Below, one piece after another: positions 1 through 9,058 of a stretch of DNA of 64,000 bases (position 1 is its first letter; every line of letters begins with the position of its first letter). The position numbers were made by a program, and so were the translations under genes. The notes under the pieces are model-generated. The model was not told the DNA's origin and ran no database searches. It saw only the letters and a program-made list of their open reading frames with translations. The DNA is from Rhodobacterales bacterium (GTDB lineage Bacteria > Pseudomonadota > Alphaproteobacteria > Rhizobiales > Stappiaceae). The stretch lies in the NCBI GenBank assembly GCA_008107755.1, contig VIRH01000137.1, positions 248,001 through 312,000 on the forward strand, read 5' to 3'.

Positions 1-1386
1 ACAATCTGGAAAAACCTCGCGAGCAAGATCCACCGACCGGCCTACAGATCGCTCGCGGATCTGATTTCCAGGTTAATCGACAAGGGCGAGCTGCAGATTG
101 GCGAGCGACTGCCGACGCACAGGGACCTTGCCTATCAGCTCGACCTCAGCGTTCAGACCGTCAGTCGCGCCTATGACGAACTGGCGCGGCGAAGCCTGAT
201 CGACGGAAAGGTCGGCCGCGGCACCTTCGTCAGTGCACGCCCTGCCGAAACGCGTCCGCCCTATCTGCAGGACCTGCAGGAAGAACGGCTGCTGGACTTC
301 TCCAACCTGAAGCCGGTTTCGTCTGAAATGCACATGGAGCGGATGAAGGCAACGCTTGCGGATCTTTCGCAAACGCTCACCCCCTCCTCGATCTTCTCCA
401 TCCGTCCGGCAAACGCCCTGCGCCCCTACCGGGAAGCGGCCGTGAAATGGCTTGGCCTGTGCGGCGTGAGCGCATCGCCCGACCGTATCCTTCCGACCAA
501 TGGCAGCAGTTCGGCCATGACCACGGCGATCCTGACCGCGGCGGGGGCCGGCGGGGTGGTCGCCGCCGAGCGGTACTGTCATCACCCGCTGATCCGGCTG
601 TCCCGCTATCTCGACCTGCGGCTGCAGGGCATAGAGCAGGACAGGGAAGGCCCCCTTCCCGAGGCCCTCGACACGTTCTGCAAATCAATGCGGATCGATG
701 CGCTTCACGTTCTTCCGAACGGGCTCGGCCCGCTTGCCCTCGTCATGGGCCTCGAACGCCGGCAGGCGATCGCCGATCTTGCCCGGAAACATGAGTTTCT
801 GATCGTTGAAAACGACGCCTGGGGCCCGGTTCAACCGAAGCGCCTTCCGCCGATCGTTTCTCTGGCGCCGGAGCGGACCCTCTATTACACGAGTTTCACC
901 AAATGCCTGCTTCCCGGGTTTCGGCAGGGATATCTCGTCGTGCCGGAAGCCCTGGAGCCGGCGGCGGAAAACCGCCACCTTGCGACCGACTGGATCGCAA
1001 CGCCGCTGATTGCGGAGATAGCCGCGCGCTGGATCGAGGATGGCACCGCGGAGGACCTGCTTTCCTGGCAGAAGGATGAGCTCGCGCGGCGCAACCGCAT
1101 TGCGTCCGAGGTTTTCAGCGGCATTGCCCATCACGGCAGCCCGAACGGCCTTCATATCTGGCTGCCGCTCGCCGCGCAGTGGCCTGAAAGCACATTCGTC
1201 GAGAACGCTCGCCAGAAGGGCGTGATCCTTGCACCGGGATCGGCGTTCGCGCTGGCGGGATCACCGCCGAACCCCGGGGTCCGCATCTGCCTCGGCAACA
1301 TGGGCGAAGACCAGTTCCGCTATGGACTGGAGGTGCTGTCCCGGCTCTACCGGAGCCGTCCTGAGCCGGAGCCGTTCGCCTTCTGA
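1..1386 (+). CDS. enuR: MocR-type (GntR HTH + aminotransferase-like) regulator, EnuR-like, 5' end outside window
   Basis: The frame is open from the first base, so the start lies upstream. The first ~80 residues form a GntR winged helix (LPTHRDLAYQLDLSVQTVSR, then GKVGRGTFV). The rest is a fold-type I aminotransferase-like domain with the expected PLP lysine in SFTKCLLPGFRQG (codon 901-903) and an aspartate in VENDAWGP. MocR/GabR proteins of this kind use PLP to sense an amine ligand. The gene lies 97 bp upstream of and co-directional with eutB-eutC-eutD-eutE, as EnuR does in marine alphaproteobacteria. EnuR is known to repress ectoine catabolism and to respond to catabolic intermediates such as N-alpha-acetyl-diaminobutyrate and diaminobutyrate. 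The family is seen directly; the EnuR identity comes from context. Confidence 0.85.
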   Translation, partial: TIWKNLASKIHRPAYRSLADLISRLIDKGELQIGERLPTHRDLAYQLDLSVQTVSRAYDELARRSLIDGKVGRGTFVSARPAETRPPYLQDLQEERLLDFSNLKPVSSEMHMERMKATLADLSQTLTPSSIFSIRPANALRPYREAAVKWLGLCGVSASPDRILPTNGSSSAMTTAILTAAGAGGVVAAERYCHHPLIRLSRYLDLRLQGIEQDREGPLPEALDTFCKSMRIDALHVLPNGLGPLALVMGLERRQAIADLARKHEFLIVENDAWGPVQPKRLPPIVSLAPERTLYYTSFTKCLLPGFRQGYLVVPEALEPAAENRHLATDWIATPLIAEIAARWIEDGTAEDLLSWQKDELARRNRIASEVFSGIAHHGSPNGLHIWLPLAAQWPESTFVENARQKGVILAPGSAFALAGSPPNPGVRICLGNMGEDQFRYGLEVLSRLYRSRPEPEPFAF

Positions 1387-1483
1387 GCAACGCCTGAAAA
1401 CATTGTCATGATTTAATATTCCGATTGACGTGCAATTGACCTCCTTTCAGGGTGAACCGAGTTCATGTTGGAAGGGGAAACCC

Positions 1484-2494
1484 GTGCCCCAGTCGGCTCC
1501 GGCCCGTCAGGATTTCACGCTTGCCGATTTCACCCGTGCCCGGTCCGCAATCTCCGGCATGGTGCGGCGCACGCCCATGACTCTCTCGCCGAACCTCAGG
1601 GAGCGCTTCGGCGTTCCCGTTCATCTGAAGCTGGAACATCTTCAGGAAACCGGCAGCTTCAAGCTGCGCGGCGCCGCAAATGCAGTGCTCTCGCTCAATG
1701 ATGCCTCCAAGGCTCGTGGCGTGGTTGGCGTCTCGACAGGCAACCACGGCAGGGCACTGGCCTTTGCCGCAAAACAGGCGGGCGTCGCCTGCATCATCTG
1801 CATGTCCCGGCTCGTGCCCGCGAACAAGGTCGAGGCGATCCGGGCCCTTGGCGCGGAGGTGCGTATCGTCGGCGCCTCTCAGGACGAGGCGCAGGAGGAG
1901 GTCGATCGGCTGGTCTCGGCGGACGGCATGACGCTGATCCCGCCTTTCGACCATGCGGCCATCATAGCGGGTCAGGGAACGCTCGGGCTCGAGATCGTGG
2001 ACGACGTGCCGGATCTTGAAACCGTTCTCGTGCAGCTTTCCGGCGGCGGACTGATCTCCGGCATCGCCGCGGCGATCAGGGCCAGGAAACCGCACATCAA
2101 GATCGTCGGGATCTCGATGGAGCGCGGCGCTGCCATGGCCGCGTCGCTTGATGCCGGACGCCCGGTGCAGGTGAGCGAAGTGCCGACGCTTGCGGATTCC
2201 CTCGGAGGTGGCATCGGCCTCGCCAACAGGTTCACGTTCCCGGCCGTCCGCAATCTGGTCGACGAGATCGTTCTCCTGAGCGAATTGGAAATCGCCGACG
2301 GCATCCGCCACGGTTACTGGCAGGAACGCCAGATGCTGGAAGGTGCCGGCGCTGTCGGATTGGGCGCCCTGCTGTCTGGCAAGGTCCGCCCGTCCGGTCC
2401 GACCGTTGTTCTTCTGTCCGGCGGCAACATCGACATGAAACTTCATCACCGCATCATTTCCGGCGAAACCCCGGATCTCGCCTCGGAAACCTGA
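1484..2494 (+). CDS. eutB: Hydroxyectoine utilization dehydratase EutB (threonine dehydratase-like PLP enzyme)
   Basis: This 336-aa protein is a fold-type II PLP enzyme of the serine/threonine dehydratase family. It has the PLP-lysine motif GSFKLRGAANA, a phosphate-binding STGNHGRALAFAA loop and a late SGGN motif. In hydroxyectoine-degrading bacteria EutB acts with EutA/EutC to convert hydroxyectoine towards ectoine. I choose the GTG at 1484 because GGAAGGGGAAA lies just before it and the mature protein then has family length; an upstream in-frame GTG at 1430 has no such site. It is the first gene of a tight run of four. A generic threonine/serine dehydratase is the alternative, but the neighbours eutC, eutD and eutE make EutB likely. 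Confidence 0.85.
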   Translation: MPQSAPARQDFTLADFTRARSAISGMVRRTPMTLSPNLRERFGVPVHLKLEHLQETGSFKLRGAANAVLSLNDASKARGVVGVSTGNHGRALAFAAKQAGVACIICMSRLVPANKVEAIRALGAEVRIVGASQDEAQEEVDRLVSADGMTLIPPFDHAAIIAGQGTLGLEIVDDVPDLETVLVQLSGGGLISGIAAAIRARKPHIKIVGISMERGAAMAASLDAGRPVQVSEVPTLADSLGGGIGLANRFTFPAVRNLVDEIVLLSELEIADGIRHGYWQERQMLEGAGAVGLGALLSGKVRPSGPTVVLLSGGNIDMKLHHRIISGETPDLASET

Positions 2495-2520
2495 ACCTGA
2501 CCGATCAAAGGGTATGACAT

Positions 2521-3513
2521 TTGCCGGCTATCAAGATCCTGTCAGAGACCCAGCTTCGCCAGATCGTGCGCCTCAATCTCGAGGCGGTCGACTGCGTCGA
2601 GAGCGCTTTCGCCGCCCTCGCCGGCGGCGGCGTCATCATGCCGCCGATCCTCTCCATGGCAATTCCGGACGCCAACGGCGAGGTGGACGTCAAGACGGCC
2701 TATGTGCCCGGTATCGAGAGCTTTGCACTCAAGGTGTCGCCCGGCTTCTTCGACAATCCCGCCAGCGGTCTGCCAAGCACCTCCGGTCTGATGGTGCTCT
2801 TTTCCGCCCGCACCGGCATGGTGGAGGCATTACTTCTGGACAATGGCTACCTGACGGACATACGCACGGCGGCGGCCGGCGGTGTTGCCGCCAGACATCT
2901 TGCCGTCGAGACCGCCTCCAGCGCCTGTATCTTCGGCGCGGGCACGCAGGCGCGCCTGCAGCTTCAGGCGCTCTGCCTGGTTCGTCCGATCACCAGCGCC
3001 GTCATCTGGGCCCGCGATGCCGGCAAGGCGGACAAGACCGCCGCCGACCTGGCGCAGACGCTCGGCATCGATGTTCGAGCTGTCGAAGATCCGTCCGAAG
3101 CTGTCAGCCGCGCAGACGTCATCGTCACGACGACCCCAAGCTCGGTGCCTCTCATCAAGGCTGACTGGCTAAGAGCCGGCCAGCATGTGACCGCCATGGG
3201 ATCCGACCAGGAGCACAAGAACGAGCTTGATCCGGGGTGTCTGGCGCGCGCCGATGCCTATGTGCCGGACCGCCAGTCGCAGACGGAACTCCTCGGAGAA
3301 CTTCACCATGCGATTGGTGCTGGCGCGGTTCCGAAGGGCCAGGCCTTTGCCGAGCTCGGCGACATCGTCTCCGGCAAATCCGCGGGCAGACGGTCGGCCG
3401 AAGACATCACGATCGCAGACCTGACGGGAACCGGGGTTCAGGATACTGCGATCGCCACCTATGCACGCCGGCTGGCGAGCGCCGCCAAAATCGGAACCCA
3501 GATCGACACCTGA
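2521..3513 (+). CDS. eutC: EutC, ornithine cyclodeaminase/mu-crystallin family enzyme
   Basis: The 330-aa protein has the ornithine cyclodeaminase/mu-crystallin fold. An N-terminal substrate domain includes KVSPGFFDNP, and the Rossmann segment SACIFGAGTQARLQLQAL binds NAD(P). TTG at 2521 is the probable start, preceded by AAAGG at suitable spacing; an ATG at 2514 is in another frame. The gene begins 26 bp after eutB. EutC works with EutB in conversion of hydroxyectoine to ectoine. The exact chemistry of individual members of this family cannot be read from sequence, so the name depends on the cluster. Confidence 0.85.
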   Translation: MPAIKILSETQLRQIVRLNLEAVDCVESAFAALAGGGVIMPPILSMAIPDANGEVDVKTAYVPGIESFALKVSPGFFDNPASGLPSTSGLMVLFSARTGMVEALLLDNGYLTDIRTAAAGGVAARHLAVETASSACIFGAGTQARLQLQALCLVRPITSAVIWARDAGKADKTAADLAQTLGIDVRAVEDPSEAVSRADVIVTTTPSSVPLIKADWLRAGQHVTAMGSDQEHKNELDPGCLARADAYVPDRQSQTELLGELHHAIGAGAVPKGQAFAELGDIVSGKSAGRRSAEDITIADLTGTGVQDTAIATYARRLASAAKIGTQIDT

Positions 3514-3540
3514 CCGCCCTCTTTGAAAGGGACACCGCGC

Positions 3541-4728
3541 ATGATCGAACCGACACTTCGCTTCTCCCGGGAAGAATACGACATGAGGATCGCGAAAACC
3601 CGCGCAGCCATGCAGGCGGCCGGCGTCGACGTGATCATCGTCTCCGATCCCTCCAACATGGCCTGGCTGACGGGCTATGACGGCTGGTCCTTCTATGTTC
3701 ACCAGGCGGTGCTTGTGGGGCTGGAGGGAGAGCCGATCTGGTATGGGCGCGGGCAGGATGCGCAGGGCGCCTATCGGACTTGTTTCATGCATCCGGACAA
3801 CATCATCGGCTATCCTGACCATTACGTGCAGTCCCGCGAACGCCATCCGATGGATTACCTGTCGGCCCGCATCGAGGATCTCGGCTGGGCCGGAATGGCG
3901 ATCGGCGTCGAGATGGACAATTACTGGTTCTCCGCCGCCGCCTTTGCGTCGCTTCAGAAGCACCTGCCGAACGCGTCCTTCAGCGACGTGACCGGGCTCG
4001 TCAACTGGCAGCGGGCGGTCAAGTCGCCGAGGGAACTGGACTACATGCGCAAGGCGGGCAAGTTCGTGGAGCGCATCCATGCCCGTATCCTGGAAAAGGC
4101 CGAACCGGGCGTTCGCAAATGCGATCTGGTTTCGGACATCTATGACGCCGGCCTGCGCTACGACGAGGCGATGGGCATCGGCGGCGACTATCCCGCCATC
4201 GTGCCGCTGACACCGTCGGGCAGCGATGCCGCCGCTCCGCATCTGACATGGGATTTCCAACCCATGAAGCGCGGCGAAGGAACGTTCTTCGAGGTGGCGG
4301 GCGTGCACAACCGCTATCACTGCCCACTCTCACGAACCCTTTTCCTGGGCAAGCCGACGCAGGAATTCCTGGATGCGGAAAAGGCCGTTCTGGAAGGCAT
4401 GGACGCGGGACTGGAGGCGGCCCGGGCCGGCAACATGTGCGAGGACATTGCCAACGCGTTTTTCAAGGTTCTGAAGAAGCACGGCATCACCAAGGACAAC
4501 CGGGCGGGCTATCCCATCGGCATCTCCTATCCGCCGGACTGGGGAGAGCGCACCATGTCGCTGCGCGCCGGCGACCGCACCGTTCTGGAGGAGAACATGA
4601 CCTTTCACTTCATGACGGGTCTGTGGATGGAAGACTGGGGTTTCGAGATCACCGAAAGCATCGTCATCGGGACCGGGGCGCCCGAGTGCCTTGCCGATGT
4701 TCCGCGCAGGCTCTTCGTGAAGGACTGA
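3541..4728 (+). CDS. doeA: Ectoine hydrolase (DoeA/EutD), M24-like
   Basis: This 395-aa protein has a creatinase-type N-domain (residues ~10-160, with IIVSDPSNMAWLTGYDGWSF) followed by a pita-bread M24-like catalytic domain containing GIGGDYPAIVPLTPSG, FFEVAGVHNRYHCPLSRT and ENMTFHFMTGLWMEDWGFE. DoeA/EutD opens the ectoine ring to N-acetyl-diaminobutyrate isomers in the cytoplasm. Start ATG at 3541 follows GAAAGGG; a TTG at 3523 is also in frame but less likely. It lies 27 bp after eutC and 2 bp before doeB, an arrangement typical of ectoine catabolic operons. Confidence 0.92.
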   Translation: MIEPTLRFSREEYDMRIAKTRAAMQAAGVDVIIVSDPSNMAWLTGYDGWSFYVHQAVLVGLEGEPIWYGRGQDAQGAYRTCFMHPDNIIGYPDHYVQSRERHPMDYLSARIEDLGWAGMAIGVEMDNYWFSAAAFASLQKHLPNASFSDVTGLVNWQRAVKSPRELDYMRKAGKFVERIHARILEKAEPGVRKCDLVSDIYDAGLRYDEAMGIGGDYPAIVPLTPSGSDAAAPHLTWDFQPMKRGEGTFFEVAGVHNRYHCPLSRTLFLGKPTQEFLDAEKAVLEGMDAGLEAARAGNMCEDIANAFFKVLKKHGITKDNRAGYPIGISYPPDWGERTMSLRAGDRTVLEENMTFHFMTGLWMEDWGFEITESIVIGTGAPECLADVPRRLFVKD

Positions 4729-4730
4729 CC

Positions 4731-5717
4731 ATGAACAATCCGATTGTCGCCGGCGTGCCATTCGATCAGGACGGCGTTCATCACGGCTTCCTGCGCCTGC
4801 CCTACAGCCGCGACGACAGCGCCTGGGGCTCCATCATGATCCCGCTGACGGTCATCCGCAGGGGCGACGGGCCGACCGCGCTCCTGACGGGGGGCAACCA
4901 CGGCGATGAATACGAGGGACCGATCGCCCTTCAGGATCTGGCGCTCACCCTGACGGAAGACGACATCACCGGGCGGGTGATCATTGTCCCCGCCTTCAAT
5001 TACCCCGCGTTCAAGGCCGGCACCCGAACCTCGCCGCTGGATCGCGGCAATCTCAACAGGTCCTTTCCCGGCCGTCCGGACGGCAGCGTCACGGAAAAGA
5101 TCGCGGATTATTTCAACACCGTGCTGATCCCGATGGCGGATTTCGTGCTGGATTTCCATTCCGGCGGAAAGACGCTGGATTTCCTGCCCTTCGCGGCGGC
5201 CCACGTGCTGGAGGACAAGGCACAGCAGGTTGCCTGCGTGGCTGCGATGCAGGCCTTCAACGCCCCCTATTCGGCCATGCTTCTGGAGATCGACAACGTC
5301 GGCATGTACGACACCGCCGTGGAGGCGCAAGGCAAGACCTTCGTCACGACCGAACTCGGCGGCGGCGGCACGGCAACGGCGAAATCCGCCGCCATCGCCA
5401 AGAAGGGTGCGCGCAACTTCCTGATCCATGCAGGCATTATGGATGGCGAACTGGACCTGCAGCCGAGCGTCAAACTCGACATTCCGGAAAACGACTGCTT
5501 TCACTTCTGCGATGGAGACGGGCTTCTGGAACCGCTCTTCGATCTCGGCGACCGGGTGGAGGAACATCAGCCGGTCGCCCGCGTCTGGCCCCTCGACCGG
5601 ACAGGCGTCCCGCCCCGCAACATTTTCGCGTTGAGATCGGGCATCCTGGCCGCCCGGCATTTCCCCGGTCTCGTCAAGACCGGTGACTGCGTTGCTGTGA
5701 TCGGTACGGCCGGCTGA
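4731..5717 (+). CDS. doeB: N-alpha-acetyl-L-2,4-diaminobutyrate deacetylase (DoeB/EutE)
   Basis: The 328-aa protein is an M14-like zinc hydrolase of the succinylglutamate desuccinylase/aspartoacylase group. GGNHGDEYEG supplies His57 and Glu60, and LDFHSGGK supplies His143 as the third metal ligand; LDRGNLNRSFPG is the usual substrate-loop motif. The C-terminal part (VEEHQPVARVWP, FALRSGILAARHFPG) is the family beta-sandwich. The reaction removes acetate from N-alpha-acetyl-diaminobutyrate to give diaminobutyrate. Start ATG at 4731 is 2 bp past the doeA stop, implying translational coupling. It is the last gene of the ectoine run. Confidence 0.92.
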   Translation: MNNPIVAGVPFDQDGVHHGFLRLPYSRDDSAWGSIMIPLTVIRRGDGPTALLTGGNHGDEYEGPIALQDLALTLTEDDITGRVIIVPAFNYPAFKAGTRTSPLDRGNLNRSFPGRPDGSVTEKIADYFNTVLIPMADFVLDFHSGGKTLDFLPFAAAHVLEDKAQQVACVAAMQAFNAPYSAMLLEIDNVGMYDTAVEAQGKTFVTTELGGGGTATAKSAAIAKKGARNFLIHAGIMDGELDLQPSVKLDIPENDCFHFCDGDGLLEPLFDLGDRVEEHQPVARVWPLDRTGVPPRNIFALRSGILAARHFPGLVKTGDCVAVIGTAG

Positions 5718-5755
5718 GCACAGGGCACGGTCGGGAAATTCCAGCTGCTAGAGAT

Positions 5756-5789
5756 CGGGACGACCGCGAGAACCGTGAGCGTCGTCCCG
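5756..5789. terminator. Hairpin between convergent doeB and oxidoreductase genes
   Basis: CGGGACGAC (5756-5764) pairs perfectly with GTCGTCCCG (5781-5789) across a 16-nt loop. It lies in the 123-bp space between two genes that converge. No T-tract follows on either strand, so an intrinsic bidirectional terminator is only a possibility. Confidence 0.4.
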
Positions 5790-5840
5790 GCCTCCCATCC
5801 GTCAACCTCGCCCACCCTCTTCGCGATGGTGGTTCGATCG

Positions 5841-6623
5841 TCAAACCTTGGAGTGCAGTCCAAATCCGCTCGCGCCCTCCGGCTCGAGCCCGTTTTTCAA
5901 GGTCAGGCTCGGGATCAGATAGTCTCCGCCGTTCTGCAGTCGATACGGGATGGGCGCTGCCGACCAGAGGTCACGCATGCGCCCGCGCAAGGCTGCGGCC
6001 ATCTTCTCGAAGCCGTCGTCATCAAGCTTGTCGACCCGGTAGGCGACAAAAGACGGCAGCACGTCGAAGCCCGGATAATAAAGAACGCCGTGGGTAATCG
6101 GAAACAGCAGGTCATCGATGGGACCGTTGATGCCGCGCGCAGAGTAGTGGCTTTCCCAGCCGCCGGCGGTGACAATCACCATCGCCCGCTTTCCGGCAAA
6201 GGTCCCTTCGCCGAACCGGTCTCCCCAATGGGTGTCGCTGTGTTCGCCGACCCCATACGCGAAGCCGTAGGCATAGACCCGATCCACCCATCCTTTCAGA
6301 ATGGCCGGCATCGAGTACCACCAGAGGGGAAACTGCAGAATGACCGCGTCGGCCCAAAGCAGCTTTTCCTGCTCGGCTTCCACATCCGGCGTCAGCGAGC
6401 TTGCTGCAAAGGCCTTGCCCGAGGCCGCGGCGACTTTCAATCGCTTGTTTTCGCCGAGCAACGGAAAATCCGCGCGACCAACCGTCGGCATGAAGTTCAT
6501 GGCATAGAGATCGGACACCTGCACCCGGTGGCCTTCCTTCTACAGCTGCTCAACGGCAACATCGCGCAGGAAGGCCGCCAGCGAGCGCGGCTCGGGATGG
6601 GCAAAAACAATCAGGACATTCAT
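5841..6623 (-). pseudogene. NAD(P)H-dependent oxidoreductase (flavodoxin-like fold) interrupted by in-frame TAG
   Basis: Reading from ATG at 6623, the protein starts MNVLIVFAHPEPRSLAAFL, the usual start of MdaB/KefF-type quinone reductases. It then meets an amber codon at 6542-6540 (codon 28) and resumes in the same frame as KEGHRVQVSDLYAMNF. The remainder carries the family core, WADAVILQFPLWWYSMPAILKGW and VIVTAGGWESHYSARG. No frameshift is needed and the rest of the gene is intact. A fragment could start at ATG 6524, but it would lack the first beta strand and the FMN/FAD phosphate loop. The gene is divergent from a LysR regulator that probably controls it. The stop could be real, a sequencing error, or read through. 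Confidence 0.75.
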
Positions 6624-6718
6624 GTGGTCACCTAAGTTCGAAGCACTGTATTGCCGAAACCTAGGCGCCTGATCATTTTTCCGCTATAGAGACGTAAAGC
6701 ATAACATTATTCTGAAAA

Positions 6719-7639
6719 ATGGATAAATCAGCCATTTCCCTCGACAGGATGCGCACGTTCGTGCGGGTCGCCGAAAGCGGCAGCCTGTCGCTCGTCTCGC
6801 GCGAAGCCGGAATGGGCCAGTCGACCGTCACAAGGCACATCAATGAACTGGAGGCCTCCGTCGGCGTTGCTCTCCTCAGCCGCACAACGCGCAGGGTGAT
6901 GCTGACGGAGGAAGGGACACGCTACTATGCGGCGTGCGTCCAGATCCTGCGGCTGGTCGATCAAGCCACCGACGAAGCCCGCGAAGCGCGGCTGGCGGCG
7001 GAAGGCACCGTTCGCCTGTCCTGCACATCCGCCCTCGGCACACTGCACATCGCTCGTCTGATATTCGAGTTTCAGGACAGCCATCCGAACATCAATGTCG
7101 ATTTCAGCCTTACCGACGACCGCATCGACCTGGTTCGCGACGGTGTAGATCTGGCCCTGCGCCTCGGACCGCTTGCCGACAGCTCGATGAAACTGCACGC
7201 CCTCGGAACAAGCAACCGCTCCATGGTCGCGTCTCCGGATTACCTCAGATCGCGGGGGGCACCCGAAGACCCGGTCGACCTCGCAAACCATGAGTGTATC
7301 GTCATGGCAAACGTGGGCGGCAGCGACCGGATTCTGTTCACGGGGCCTGATGGCAGCGATTGTCTTGTTCCGGTTAAAGGCCGCCTTCGCGTCGACAACG
7401 GTCTTGCCGCGCGCGAGGCTTTTACCGCCGGTCGCGGCCTCGGACCTGCGCACCTGTGGCTCGTTCATGATCTGCTGGCGGAGGGAAAAGTCGAAACCCT
7501 GCTGGACGGTTTCCGGCTGGCGCCGGTTCCCGCCAACCTTCTGATCGTGCCGGAACGTGCCGCCGTGAAGCGGGTGCGCCTCCTGATAGACTTTCTCGCG
7601 GAAACCGTTCCCGGACTGCCCGGGTTCGACAGCCCCTGA
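6719..7639 (+). CDS. LysR-family transcriptional regulator
   Basis: The 306-aa protein has an N-terminal winged helix (RMRTFVRVAESGSLSLVSREAGMGQSTVTRHINELE, residues ~9-45) and a periplasmic-binding-like effector domain from about residue 95 (GTVRLSCTSALG). The subgroup resembles CrgA/DsdC-like members that often regulate a divergent oxidoreductase. It is transcribed away from the interrupted flavodoxin-fold reductase with 95 bp between the starts, so that gene is the obvious target. The effector is unknown. Confidence 0.9.
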   Translation: MDKSAISLDRMRTFVRVAESGSLSLVSREAGMGQSTVTRHINELEASVGVALLSRTTRRVMLTEEGTRYYAACVQILRLVDQATDEAREARLAAEGTVRLSCTSALGTLHIARLIFEFQDSHPNINVDFSLTDDRIDLVRDGVDLALRLGPLADSSMKLHALGTSNRSMVASPDYLRSRGAPEDPVDLANHECIVMANVGGSDRILFTGPDGSDCLVPVKGRLRVDNGLAAREAFTAGRGLGPAHLWLVHDLLAEGKVETLLDGFRLAPVPANLLIVPERAAVKRVRLLIDFLAETVPGLPGFDSP

Positions 7640-7667
7640 GGCCCGCTTGACGAAGGCTTTTTCCCGC

Positions 7668-8909
7668 TCAGGCGCTCATCTCGATCAGGGCATGCAGATA
7701 GAGATTGGCCGCCTTTTCGATGTCCGCCCAGTCGCTGTGTTCCTCCGGTGCGTGGCTGATGCCGCCCCGGCTCGGAACGAAGATCAGGCCGGAAGGGCAG
7801 AAGGCCTGCATGGTCTGGGCGTCGTGACCGGCGCCCGAAGACATGCGGATGGCGGGAAGGCCGTGGCTTGCCGCCAGGCGCTCCAGACGATCCGCAATAG
7901 CCCCGTCCAGCTTGACCGGGGAAAGCCAGCTGCGCTCATCAATGTGCAAATCCAGGCCGTGGCGGCTGGCGATGTCAGCCGCGCGTCTTTCTAGCTCCTC
8001 GCGCAAGGCTCTCATGTGGTTTTCGCAGATATCGCGCAGAATGATGGAAAAGACGGCTTTTCCCGGAATGGTATGCGGGTGGTTCGGCAGCAGGGAGACA
8101 TTTCCGATCGTGATCCGGCTCTGCTCCGTGCCCTTGTCCGCAATCACTTCCGGTATGGCCACCGACAGCTCGGCAAGGCCGGCAAAGGCATCGGAGCGCA
8201 GGTCCATCGGTGTGGTGCCGGAGTGGTTGGCAGTGCCGGACAGCTCCACTTCCAGATAGCAGACCCCCGAGACTTCATCCGCAATGCCGATGGGAACCGA
8301 GCTTTTCTCCAGCACCGGCCCCTGTTCGATGTGAAGTTCCAGAAAGGCCGCGACCGAGTCGGCAGGCCAGGCGGCATCCGCGATCCTGTCCGGATCGAGC
8401 CCTTGCGCCGTCATGGCGTCGCTCAGCATGACACCGTCGGCATCGCAGGCGCGGGAGACCCAGTCCGGCGTTACCGTGCCCGTGATCGTCTGGGACCCGA
8501 GCATGCCGCCGAAACGCCCCTCCTCCTCGGACGTTGCGACCACTTCGATGGCCGTAGTGGGCTCGATGCCCGCATGCTGCATGCTGCGCACGCATTCCAG
8601 AGCGACGCAGGCCCCGAGCGCGCCATCCCAGGCCCCGCCTTTTACCACCGTGTCCAGATGGGATCCAACCATGATGCAGGGACCATCAGCCGGCCCGTAG
8701 CGACCGAAGAGATTGAGCACCGCATCCCGGCGCACCGACAGACCGTCAGACACCATCTGTCCGGCAAACCAGTCCCGAACCTTCACGTCCTCATCGGAAA
8801 AACCGGGACGATTATAGCCACCGGTCGAGGCGTCATATCCAAACCGGTTCACCCCTTCCAGAAGGGTTTTGAGCCGTTCAAGATCGATACTGACAGCCGA
8901 CTGCGGCAT
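7668..8909 (-). CDS. M20 family Zn-dependent amidohydrolase (N-carbamoyl-L-amino acid hydrolase/allantoate amidohydrolase type)
   Basis: This 413-aa enzyme shows the M20 di-zinc ligands: GSHLDTVVKGGAWDG (His and bridging Asp), ATSEEEGRFGG (general base and ligand Glu), LELHIEQGPVLE (His) and SHAPEEHSDW (C-terminal His). The dimerisation domain sits between them. Members cleave N-carbamoyl or ureido groups from amino acids, beta-alanine or ureidoglycolate; substrate cannot be assigned. ATG at 8909 is chosen because GGGGAG precedes it; longer in-frame starts lack a site. It is divergent from a peptide-type ABC importer, suggesting that the importer brings in its substrate. Confidence 0.88.
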   Translation of the reverse strand: MPQSAVSIDLERLKTLLEGVNRFGYDASTGGYNRPGFSDEDVKVRDWFAGQMVSDGLSVRRDAVLNLFGRYGPADGPCIMVGSHLDTVVKGGAWDGALGACVALECVRSMQHAGIEPTTAIEVVATSEEEGRFGGMLGSQTITGTVTPDWVSRACDADGVMLSDAMTAQGLDPDRIADAAWPADSVAAFLELHIEQGPVLEKSSVPIGIADEVSGVCYLEVELSGTANHSGTTPMDLRSDAFAGLAELSVAIPEVIADKGTEQSRITIGNVSLLPNHPHTIPGKAVFSIILRDICENHMRALREELERRAADIASRHGLDLHIDERSWLSPVKLDGAIADRLERLAASHGLPAIRMSSGAGHDAQTMQAFCPSGLIFVPSRGGISHAPEEHSDWADIEKAANLYLHALIEMSA

Positions 8910-9008
8910 TCGGAATCTCCCCGTTGTTTCAGCACTTAAGCGCTTTTCTTCACCCTCGGGTCTCATACCCGGGCTCAAATTAGTATGAAATAATTATTGC
9001 AGCTACGC

Positions 9009-9026
9009 AATTAATCATGATTAATT
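9009..9026. promoter_or_regulatory. Perfect 18-bp palindrome in a divergent promoter region
   Basis: AATTAATCATGATTAATT is a perfect inverted repeat in the 149-bp gap between the divergent M20 hydrolase and the solute-binding protein gene. It is AT-rich in a GC-rich chromosome and sits 32 bp upstream of the binding-protein start, as expected for an operator. The GntR/FCD regulator at 14852 is one candidate binder; the pairing is inference. Confidence 0.5.
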
Positions 9027-9058
9027 AGTTCGCAGAATAAAGACAGAGGGGAATGGTC

